Source: Cytophagales bacterium (GTDB lineage Bacteria > Bacteroidota > Bacteroidia > Cytophagales > Cyclobacteriaceae). Taken from it: a stretch of DNA of 7,421 nucleotides. Under the pieces are notes generated by a model. That model saw only the letters and a program-made list of their open reading frames with translations. It did no database searches and was not told where the DNA came from. Of this stretch, positions 1 through 5,317 are shown piece by piece (positions within the stretch are counted from its first letter, which is position 1; every line of letters starts with the position of its first letter). A program made the position numbers and the translations under genes. The DNA lies in NCBI GenBank assembly GCA_020063545.1, contig JAGUUF010000356.1, forward strand, positions 1 through 7,421, given 5' to 3'.

Positions 1-361
1 CTGCATGCCCGAGTTGGTTAATGTCGGTTCCGCTTCCGGTTTTGTATTCATCCCAGCCAATGGCAAATCCGGCTATAAAGCCCAGGCCTGCGCCAACAAG
101 AGTATTTCGCTTCACACTGTTCACTTTACGGATTTCAAAACGATGGATATCTTCCGGTGAAAACTTTTCAATTGCATCGGGATCGGCAAGACTGGTTATG
201 GTCAGTCCTGCTTGATCGGCATCCTTCAAAATACCTGTATGCTGCCGGCCATTTTTCACAAACACCTTAACAAGTGAGGAACCTTTCGGGAGGTGCAGTT
301 TGCGCTGGGCTGCGGCAAACGTAAACAGGAAAATAAACAGCAGTAAACCTATGCACCTCAT
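1..361 (-). CDS. Secreted glycine-zipper protein, function unknown (3' end outside window)
   Basis: I do not recognise this gene. Reading from the ATG at 361 down to the window edge gives 120 residues with no stop, so the C-terminus is missing. Residues 1-19 (MRCIGLLLFIFLFTFAAAQ) look like a Sec signal peptide, with cleavage probably after the Ala-Gln. Residues 20-80 are a polar, probably beta-rich segment (VKVFVKNGRQHTGIL, GLTITSL, HRFEIRKV) resembling a small SH3-like or LSm-like barrel. Residues 88-103 are a glycine-zipper-like hydrophobic segment with Gly at 90, 92, 94, 98 and 102. A periplasmic or envelope location is inferred. Its ATG overlaps the TGA of the upstream gene as ATGA (358-361), which suggests translational coupling and places it last in the visible pyrH-frr cluster. 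It is too short for the usual long-ORF criteria only because the window cuts it. Confidence 0.7.
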   Translation of the reverse strand, partial: MRCIGLLLFIFLFTFAAAQRKLHLPKGSSLVKVFVKNGRQHTGILKDADQAGLTITSLADPDAIEKFSPEDIHRFEIRKVNSVKRNTLVGAGLGFIAGFAIGWDEYKTGSGTDINQLGHA

Positions 362-783
362 GGCTGAGGGGCGCTTCGTTCAACGCGGGTAATAAATACC
401 CGGGTATCGCCACGCCAGGGAAATTTCATGTAGCGCTTTACAAAGTGCAGGTTTACGCGCTCACCGGATAACGCAACTGCCTGAAGGTCTTTAAGCACTT
501 CCGCCTGGCTGCCTTCAACCGAAAAGTCATAGGTTTCGGCCAGCGGGCTTGCTCCCTTTAACGATCCGAAAGCTTCGCGGCTAAGTTGTCCTTCGTATGT
601 TTTAAAGATCACACCCTTTTCGGCAATCCGCAGCACTTTTCCGGCCATTACACCCCGCTCAAATACCCCGAAGTACATAAACAACATCACTACCAGGCCG
701 ATTGCCAGTAAAATTAATAGCAGTCGTTTTATGAATTTCATTGTTGCTGCTTTTGCCTTGTTCAAAAATCCCTGGTCCTCCAT
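358..783 (-). CDS. Small conserved membrane-anchored protein, function unknown
   Basis: The protein has 141 residues: a basic N-terminus, one membrane segment at about residues 19-39 (RLLLILLAIGLVVMLFMYFG), then about 100 soluble residues with conserved-looking patches GVMAGKVLRIAEKGVIFKTYEG (residues 44-65), AVALSGERVNLHF and KFPWRGDTRVFITRVE. The layout suggests a single-pass inner-membrane protein with a small extracytoplasmic domain. From memory, Bacteroidota homologues are often auto-named 6-phosphogluconate dehydrogenase. That name cannot be right here, because there is no Rossmann nucleotide-binding motif and the length is about a third of that enzyme. The start is uncertain: the ATG at 783 lies 11 bases after the frr stop, while an ATG at 741 gives a more typical MKFIKRLLL N-terminus of 127 residues. 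It overlaps the next gene by four bases (ATGA). Confidence 0.85.
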   Translation of the reverse strand: MEDQGFLNKAKAATMKFIKRLLLILLAIGLVVMLFMYFGVFERGVMAGKVLRIAEKGVIFKTYEGQLSREAFGSLKGASPLAETYDFSVEGSQAEVLKDLQAVALSGERVNLHFVKRYMKFPWRGDTRVFITRVERSAPQP

Positions 784-794
784 TTTTATACAGC

Positions 795-1349
795 TTACAC
801 CGTCAGGATTTCGCTTTCCTTTTTCTTCATCAGTGCGTCAATCTTTGCAATAAATTCATCGGTGAATTTCTGAACGGTCGCTTCTGCGTCTTTAATGTCG
901 TCTTCTGAAGCACCTTTAATTTTCTTCAGGTGCTCGTTTGTTTCCTTGCGGATGTTGCGGATGCTGATGCGGCCCTGTTCGCACTCATGGCCAACCTGTT
1001 TTACCAGCTGCTTGCGCCTTTCTTCGGTAAGCATGGGAATGTTAACGATTACCTGCTGACCGTCATTCTGGGGGTTAAGCCCAAGGTTGGCATCGCGGAT
1101 GGCCTTCTCAATTTCAGGGATCAGATTTTTTTCCCAGGGCTTTATAAAAATAGTGCGCGCATCGGGTGTGGTCATGGAGGATACCTGGTTCAACGGAGTC
1201 ATCGTGCCGTAATACGAAACCTGTACGCCATCGAGCATGGCCGGATTAGCTTTGCCTGCCCGAATTTTGGTAAGCTCATGGCCCACATGGTTCAGCGATT
1301 TCATCATGTGCTCTTTGGCATCCTCAAGGTACATTTCAATTTCTTCCAT
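795..1349 (-). CDS. frr: Ribosome recycling factor
   Basis: This cytoplasmic factor acts with EF-G to split post-termination ribosomes and free mRNA and tRNA. At 184 residues it matches the usual length of about 185. The family pattern is complete: an N-terminal helix (MYLEDAKEHM), LTKIRAGKANPAML at residues 26-39, the domain II beta segment (VQVSYYGTMTPLNQVSSMTTPDARTI), INIPMLTEERR-type sequence at 101-112, and the hinge and domain I helices with GRISIRNIRKETN at 126-138, including the conserved arginines. It lies 67 bases downstream of pyrH on the same strand, the common bacterial order, and is probably co-transcribed with it. The gap holds no obvious terminator, only a weak CAACA/TGTTG hairpin. 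The ATG at 1349 has no clear Shine-Dalgarno; an alternative ATG at 1334 would remove five residues. Confidence 0.98.
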   Translation of the reverse strand: MEEIEMYLEDAKEHMMKSLNHVGHELTKIRAGKANPAMLDGVQVSYYGTMTPLNQVSSMTTPDARTIFIKPWEKNLIPEIEKAIRDANLGLNPQNDGQQVIVNIPMLTEERRKQLVKQVGHECEQGRISIRNIRKETNEHLKKIKGASEDDIKDAEATVQKFTDEFIAKIDALMKKKESEILTV

Positions 1350-1416
1350 AACTCAACAATTTCTGTTGCAGCAATTACCCTAAATTACGTAGTTGGTGGT
1401 ACATCCGAAAAAATAC

Positions 1417-2124
1417 CTAACTGATAAGTGTACCCGCTTCCTCGCCCATTGCCACTTTCAGCAGGTTGCCCTTTTTATTCATATCGAATACGATGATCGG
1501 CAATTTGTTTTCCATGCACAGCGTAAAGGCCGTCATGTCCATGATGTTCAGGTTTTTTTCATACGCTTCCTGGAATGACAGCTTGCTGTACCGTACCGCA
1601 TCGGTAAATTTTTCGGGATCCTTGCTATACACGCCATCTACCCGCGTACCTTTCAGCACAACATTGGCCTGGATTTCAATGGCCCGCAAACTGGCGGTGG
1701 AATCGGTTGTGAAGTACGGGTTGCCGATACCCGCTCCGAAAATAACAATCCGCCCCTTTTCGAGGTGGCGGATCGCCCTGCGCCTGATGAACGGCTCGCA
1801 AACCTGCTCCATTTTAATACCCGACATCAGCCGGGTGTACAGACCGTGCCGTTCAAGTGCACTTTGCAGCGCCATGGCGTTGATAACCGTTGCCAGCATG
1901 CCCATGTAATCGCCCTGAACCCGATCAATGCCAAGCACATCGGCCTCGCCTCCGCGAAAAATATTTCCTCCGCCTATTACAATGGCCAGTTCAACCCCTT
2001 TTTCCTTTACCCGTTTTATCTCCTCCGAATACTGCTCGAGCATGGCCGGATCAATATGGGTTTCTTTATTGGAGCCCTGCAGGGCCTCTCCGCTAAGCTT
2101 GAGCAGTATGCGTTTGTACTTCAT
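1417..2124 (-). CDS. pyrH: Uridylate kinase (UMP kinase)
   Basis: This enzyme phosphorylates UMP to UDP with ATP in pyrimidine nucleotide synthesis; it is a cytoplasmic hexamer of the amino acid kinase fold. From the ATG at 2124 it has 235 residues, close to the family norm of about 240. Visible family motifs are KYKRILLKLSGEAL at 2-15, the phosphate-binding VIGGGNIFRG at 49-58, DYMGMLATVINAMALQSALE at 72-91 (UMP-binding region), FGAGIGNPYFTTDSTA at 129-144, and VDGVYSKDPEKF at 162-173 near the nucleotide site. An in-frame TTG at 2133 would add three residues, but the ATG places the conserved MKYKRILLKLSG at the N-terminus and is preferred. frr follows downstream. A candidate Bacteroidota promoter lies 23-54 bases upstream. 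Confidence 0.98.
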   Translation of the reverse strand: MKYKRILLKLSGEALQGSNKETHIDPAMLEQYSEEIKRVKEKGVELAIVIGGGNIFRGGEADVLGIDRVQGDYMGMLATVINAMALQSALERHGLYTRLMSGIKMEQVCEPFIRRRAIRHLEKGRIVIFGAGIGNPYFTTDSTASLRAIEIQANVVLKGTRVDGVYSKDPEKFTDAVRYSKLSFQEAYEKNLNIMDMTAFTLCMENKLPIIVFDMNKKGNLLKVAMGEEAGTLIS

Positions 2125-2146
2125 AAGTAGCAACTAAAAATCCCGG

Positions 2147-2178
2147 CAATATATTCAGAAATGCAGCATGCATCAAAA
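2147..2178 (-). promoter_or_regulatory. Candidate promoter for pyrH-frr
   Basis: On the minus strand TTTTG (2174-2178) is followed after 20 bases by TATATTG (2147-2153). This approximates the Bacteroidota pattern of a TTG box and a TAnnTTTG box about 19-21 bases apart, though the -7 box is one T short. The spacer carries a small dyad, ATGCA (2161-2165) and TGCAT (2169-2173), which may be chance. The site falls in the 60-base gap between the biotin carrier gene and pyrH, so it would give the pyrH cluster its own transcript. Confidence 0.35.
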
Positions 2179-2184
2179 GAAACC

Positions 2185-2688
2185 TCAGGCGCTGAATTCA
2201 ACCAGCACCTGCCCTTTCTCAACACTGTCACCCTTCTTAACCTTAACGGCTTTAACGGTAGCCGACCCGGATGCTTTCAGCACGTTTTCCATTTTCATGG
2301 CTTCCAGGATAAGCAGCGGATCACCGGAGTTTACCGTATCACCATTCTTTACCTTCAACTCCACGATAAGCCCGGGCATGGGCGCCTTTATGAAATTAAT
2401 GGCACCGGTTGATGCGTTGTTCATGCCGAGTTTTTCAAGCAGCAAATCGAACCGATCTTTTACCGCCACTTCGTACCGGCTGCCGTTAATCTTAATGGTA
2501 AATGTTTTTGCAAGCGGCTCGGCCTTTACCACTTCAGCCCGGTAACTCCGGTTATTATAAAGTATATGGAAATACCCTTTGCCGATTTCCACTACATCCC
2601 AATTTAACTTTTCACCATTTACTACCAGGCCATCATCGCCAGCTGACAGGATGGTGAAGCTACGGTTATTGACCTGGGCGTTAAGCAT
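2185..2688 (-). CDS. Biotin carboxyl carrier protein (biotinyl domain protein) of an acyl-CoA carboxylase type enzyme
   Basis: This 167-residue protein carries a C-terminal biotinyl domain at about residues 95-167. The biotinylation motif EAMKMEN is present, with the acceptor Lys at about 132. Flanking glycine turns (PMPGLIVELKVKNGDTV, VKKGDSVEKGQVLVEF) form the usual two-fold hammerhead. The first 90 residues (RSFTI, NRSYRAEVV, FTIKINGSRYEVAVKDRFDLLLEKLG) resemble the region preceding the biotinyl domain in carriers of propionyl/acetyl-CoA carboxylases or biotin-dependent decarboxylases, rather than E. coli AccB, whose 'thumb' sequence I do not see. The protein should move CO2 between a biotin carboxylase and a carboxyltransferase, neither of which is in this window. 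The ATG at 2688 is preferred over an in-frame TTG at 2694. It is divergent from the riboswitch-controlled receptor. Confidence 0.93.
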   Translation of the reverse strand: MLNAQVNNRSFTILSAGDDGLVVNGEKLNWDVVEIGKGYFHILYNNRSYRAEVVKAEPLAKTFTIKINGSRYEVAVKDRFDLLLEKLGMNNASTGAINFIKAPMPGLIVELKVKNGDTVNSGDPLLILEAMKMENVLKASGSATVKAVKVKKGDSVEKGQVLVEFSA

Positions 2689-2691
2689 GGC

Positions 2692-2699
2692 CAAAAATA
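2692..2699 (-). promoter_or_regulatory. Candidate -7 box immediately before the biotin carrier gene
   Basis: TATTTTTG on the minus strand matches the Bacteroidota -7 consensus TAnnTTTG. It ends three bases before the ATG at 2688, so initiation at the usual distance would fall at or beside the start codon and give a leaderless mRNA. No TTG box is seen at the expected upstream distance, so this may be chance. Confidence 0.28.
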
Positions 2700-2736
2700 G
2701 AACTTACCATGCAGAAATCAGAATACAGATTGCTAC

Positions 2737-2823
2737 CTTTGCCCCAAGGGGTGCCTTAAAACAACGGGCTGAGAATATACCCATAGAACCTGATGCCGGT
2801 AATGCGGCCGAAGGGAGGCAAAG
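2737..2823 (+). ncRNA. TPP riboswitch (THI element) aptamer
   Basis: All hallmark segments of the thiamine pyrophosphate aptamer occur in order. P1 is a perfect 7-bp stem, CTTTGCC (2737-2743) with GGCAAAG (2817-2823). P2 pairs GGGT (2749-2752) with ACCC (2779-2782). P3 pairs GCC (2753-2755) with GGC (2767-2769), enclosing a loop of about 11 bases, short compared with many P3 arms. The pyrimidine-sensing CTGAGA is at 2769-2774. GAACCTGAT is at 2786-2794. P5 pairs GCCG (2795-2798) with CGGC (2805-2808) around the GTAATG loop, and CGAAGGGA (2809-2816) closes P4. TPP binding in such leaders lowers expression of thiamine uptake or synthesis genes. The aptamer ends 71 bases before the ATG of the TonB receptor and points the same way, so that gene is its target. 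Confidence 0.96.
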
Positions 2824-2884
2824 TCCTGTTTCAGGACGGTTTAATGTAAGCAGAACATTCCCCTGTGTGCTGCGGGCTTAAACC
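2823..2884 (+). promoter_or_regulatory. Riboswitch expression platform (leader hairpins)
   Basis: Two hairpins follow the aptamer. The first is GTCCTG (2823-2828) with CAGGAC (2832-2837) around TTT; its first base is also the last base of P1, so full P1 and the full hairpin compete for that base. The second is a 7-bp stem, GGTTTAA (2838-2844) with TTAAACC (2878-2884), with an inner GCAG/CTGC stem (2850-2853, 2870-2873). Its 3' arm ends ten bases before the receptor ATG at 2895. No U-tract follows either hairpin; the next bases are AACAAAAATT, so an ordinary intrinsic terminator is not seen. Control of translation start is the likelier inference. How the ligand state couples to these stems is not resolved. 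Confidence 0.5.
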
Positions 2885-2894
2885 AACAAAAATT

Positions 2895-5252
2895 ATGTTT
2901 ACCAAAATTTCAGTTATCGGCTTCCTGCTGGTTGGCGGGAGCATACACGCGCAGGAGATTATCCGCGGGCGGGTAGAAGACTCCAAAACAAAAACGGCAC
3001 TGGCCGGTGCAACAATTACCCGGCTGGGCGACCGCCTGACTACCGTAACCGATACAGACGGCTATTTCAGCATGGCAAAAACCGATGAGGAAACTTTCGT
3101 TCTTGAAATTCGCTTTGTGGGATATGAAACCAAACACATTACAGTAGGCGAACGCGACACCGAATTGAACATTGGTTTAGAAGAAGCCACACGCCTAACC
3201 GATGAGGTAATCATCCTGGCTACGCGTGCCAGCGAAAAAACACCAACCACATTCACCACCGTTTCGAAAGAAGATCTTCAAAAACAAAATTTCGGGCAGG
3301 ATTTGCCCATGCTTCTTAACTGGACACCCTCGCTGGTTACCACATCCGATGCCGGCAACGGCATTGGGTACACCGGCATGCGCATCCGCGGAAGCGATGC
3401 CACACGCATTAACGTAACCATCAACGGCATTCCATACAACGACAGCGAATCGCAGGGAACATTCTGGGTTGACGTGCCCGATATTGCCTCTTCCACGCAA
3501 AGCATCCAGGTTCAGCGCGGGGTGGGCACATCTGCCAATGGGGGCAGCGCTTTTGGTGCTACCGTTAATCTCCAAACCACTGCACTCGTTGCCGAACCCT
3601 ATGCTGAGGCCACACTTGCCGCGGGTTCGTTCAACACGCAGCGATACACCTTTCAAACCGGAACCGGTTTGCTTCAGAATAAATGGGTGTTCGATGCCCG
3701 TATTTCCAAAATCAATTCTGACGGATACGTTGACCGGGCATCATCTGACTTGAGTTCCTATTACATTAGCGGGGGCTTTCACGGTAAAAGCACCATCATA
3801 AAAGCACTCACGTTTGGCGGGCATGAAATTACCTACCAGTCGTGGTACGGACTTGATGAAACTACCCTGAAACAAAACAGGCGCTTTAATTATGCCGGTG
3901 CGATTTATGACGAAAACTATAATGTAGTGCGGTATTACGAAAACCAGGTTGATGATTACACGCAAAACCACTACCAGTTGCACTTCTCGCAGAAACTGAA
4001 TCCATATTGGACGGGCAACATCTCGCTTCACTATACAAAGGGCTTTGGATTTTACGAAGAATACCACCAGGGCGATTCGCTGAAACACCTGGGCCTGCCC
4101 GAATACACCGTTGGCGATACCACCATTGCCGCAATGGATGTGGTGGTGCAAAAGTGGCTTGATAACCGGTTTTACGGAACCACCTTTTCCGTTACCTACG
4201 AAAAAAACCGCACTAACCTGATTATTGGCGGAGCGCTGAATCAATACGGTAATGCCCGCCACTTCGGAAAATTGATTTGGGCGCAGTTTGCCGATGCTGT
4301 GCCTCCAACCAATTTTACCTACTATGATGGAAACTCACTAAAAAATGATCTCAACGGATATGTTAAACTGAATTATGACATAACGGCAAGGGTAAACGGT
4401 TTTGTTGACCTACAAGTAAGGCATGTGTTTTACAAAACATCGGGTACGCGCGATGATCAGAGCAGCTATTCCGTACATGAATCGTTCAATTTCTTCAATC
4501 CGAAGGCCGGCATCAGTTATTCGTTGCCCGGCCAAAGCATGCTGTATGCTTCATACGCCATTGCCCACCGGGAACCGAACCGAACCGATTACCTGGACAG
4601 CGATACGAAACCAAAGCCTGAACAACTCGGCAACCTGGAAGCCGGCTGGCGAAAGCGAACAGCGGCCTATGCACTTGAACTGAACTACTACCTAATGAAC
4701 TACCGTGACCAACTGGTACTTACCGGTGAACTCGATGGTGTGGGAAATCCCATCCGTGCCAATGTGGGCAAGAGTTACCGCACGGGCGTTGAAGTTTCAT
4801 CGCTTATCCGGCTGAACCAGGTACTCACATGGAATATCAACGCCACCATCAGCAGGAACATAAACCGCAATTACTCGTTTACCGACAGCAACAACGACCT
4901 GGTAACGAGGAACACCCCGATTATCCTTTCGCCTGCTTTCATTTCCGGCAGCCAGCTTTCGTGGAAAGTAAATCGCTTGATCACGGCTTCGCTGTTGAGT
5001 AAATACGTTGGCCAGCAATACCTGGATAATACGGGGGATGAATCGCTTCGGCTTAATGCCTATTTTATAAATGACGTACGCCTGAACTGCGATGTTCCGC
5101 TAACTGCAATCCGGAGCCTGCAGGTTAGTGTGCTGGTAAACAATGTATTCAATGTTGCGTACGCATCAAACGGGTATTCCTACTATGGAACTGCTTATTA
5201 TTACCCGCAAGCCGGCCGTAATGTACTGGTAATGCTAAACCTGAAATTTTAA
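2895..5252 (+). CDS. TonB-dependent outer-membrane receptor, predicted thiamine (derivative) transporter
   Basis: This 785-residue protein is predicted to import its ligand across the outer membrane using TonB-ExbBD energy. Residues 1-20 (MFTKISVIGFLLVGGSIHAQ) are a signal peptide. Residues 21-97 form a carboxypeptidase-regulatory-like beta domain (GRVEDSKTKTALAGATITRLG, DTDGYFSM, IRFVGYETK). A TonB-box-like DEVIILATRA lies at 103-112. The plug spans about 113-235, with MRIRGSDATRINVTINGIP and the GVGTSANGGSAFGATVNLQT end. The rest is a 22-strand-type barrel ending in a C-terminal Phe (VLVMLNLKF), the usual assembly signal. It is shorter than SusC proteins and has no SusD partner, which argues against glycan uptake. 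The substrate call rests on the upstream TPP riboswitch. The ATG at 2895 is chosen over a GTG at 2865, which would put ten residues before the signal peptide and lie inside the leader hairpin. Confidence 0.93.
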   Translation: MFTKISVIGFLLVGGSIHAQEIIRGRVEDSKTKTALAGATITRLGDRLTTVTDTDGYFSMAKTDEETFVLEIRFVGYETKHITVGERDTELNIGLEEATRLTDEVIILATRASEKTPTTFTTVSKEDLQKQNFGQDLPMLLNWTPSLVTTSDAGNGIGYTGMRIRGSDATRINVTINGIPYNDSESQGTFWVDVPDIASSTQSIQVQRGVGTSANGGSAFGATVNLQTTALVAEPYAEATLAAGSFNTQRYTFQTGTGLLQNKWVFDARISKINSDGYVDRASSDLSSYYISGGFHGKSTIIKALTFGGHEITYQSWYGLDETTLKQNRRFNYAGAIYDENYNVVRYYENQVDDYTQNHYQLHFSQKLNPYWTGNISLHYTKGFGFYEEYHQGDSLKHLGLPEYTVGDTTIAAMDVVVQKWLDNRFYGTTFSVTYEKNRTNLIIGGALNQYGNARHFGKLIWAQFADAVPPTNFTYYDGNSLKNDLNGYVKLNYDITARVNGFVDLQVRHVFYKTSGTRDDQSSYSVHESFNFFNPKAGISYSLPGQSMLYASYAIAHREPNRTDYLDSDTKPKPEQLGNLEAGWRKRTAAYALELNYYLMNYRDQLVLTGELDGVGNPIRANVGKSYRTGVEVSSLIRLNQVLTWNINATISRNINRNYSFTDSNNDLVTRNTPIILSPAFISGSQLSWKVNRLITASLLSKYVGQQYLDNTGDESLRLNAYFINDVRLNCDVPLTAIRSLQVSVLVNNVFNVAYASNGYSYYGTAYYYPQAGRNVLVMLNLKF

Positions 5253-5308
5253 CAATTTGTGCCGAGCAGGAATGGGTTAAACGGTAAGGAAATAGTGCGG
5301 GGTGTGCT

Positions 5309-5316
5309 TACTTTTG
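5309..5316 (+). promoter_or_regulatory. Candidate -7 box before the UbiA-family gene
   Basis: TACTTTTG matches the Bacteroidota -7 consensus TAnnTTTG exactly. It lies in the 65-base gap after the receptor stop and ends one base before the first ATG (5318). If used, transcription would begin close to 5320 and would favour the second in-frame ATG at 5327 as start. No TTG box is visible at the expected spacing, so confidence is low. Confidence 0.3.
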
Positions 5317-5317
5317 C

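Noticed and set aside
1350..1416. Terminator between pyrH and frr
   Set aside because: Only a weak five-base-pair CAACA/TGTTG hairpin is present, without a T-tract; the genes are probably co-transcribed.
930..1424. 164-codon open frame on the plus strand opposite frr
   Set aside because: It lies almost wholly antisense to a certain ribosome recycling factor gene and its translation shows no recognisable domain.
2579..2881. 100-codon open frame across the plus-strand intergenic region
   Set aside because: It covers the antisense of the biotin carrier gene and the TPP aptamer; the structured RNA explains the sequence better than a protein.
2865..2894. GTG at 2865 as start of the TonB receptor
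   Set aside because: It would add ten residues with two cysteines before a normal signal peptide and lies in the leader hairpin; ATG 2895 follows an A-rich stretch typical of Bacteroidota starts.
3741..4262. 173-codon open frame antisense to the receptor
   Set aside because: It is antisense to the beta-barrel coding region, which has a complete protein family signature; no support for a second gene.
2895..5252. SusC-type glycan transporter
   Set aside because: The protein is shorter than typical SusC, there is no SusD-like lipoprotein gene beside it, and the upstream element is a TPP riboswitch.
5253..5317. Terminator after the TonB receptor
   Set aside because: No stable inverted repeat followed by a T-tract was found in the gap.
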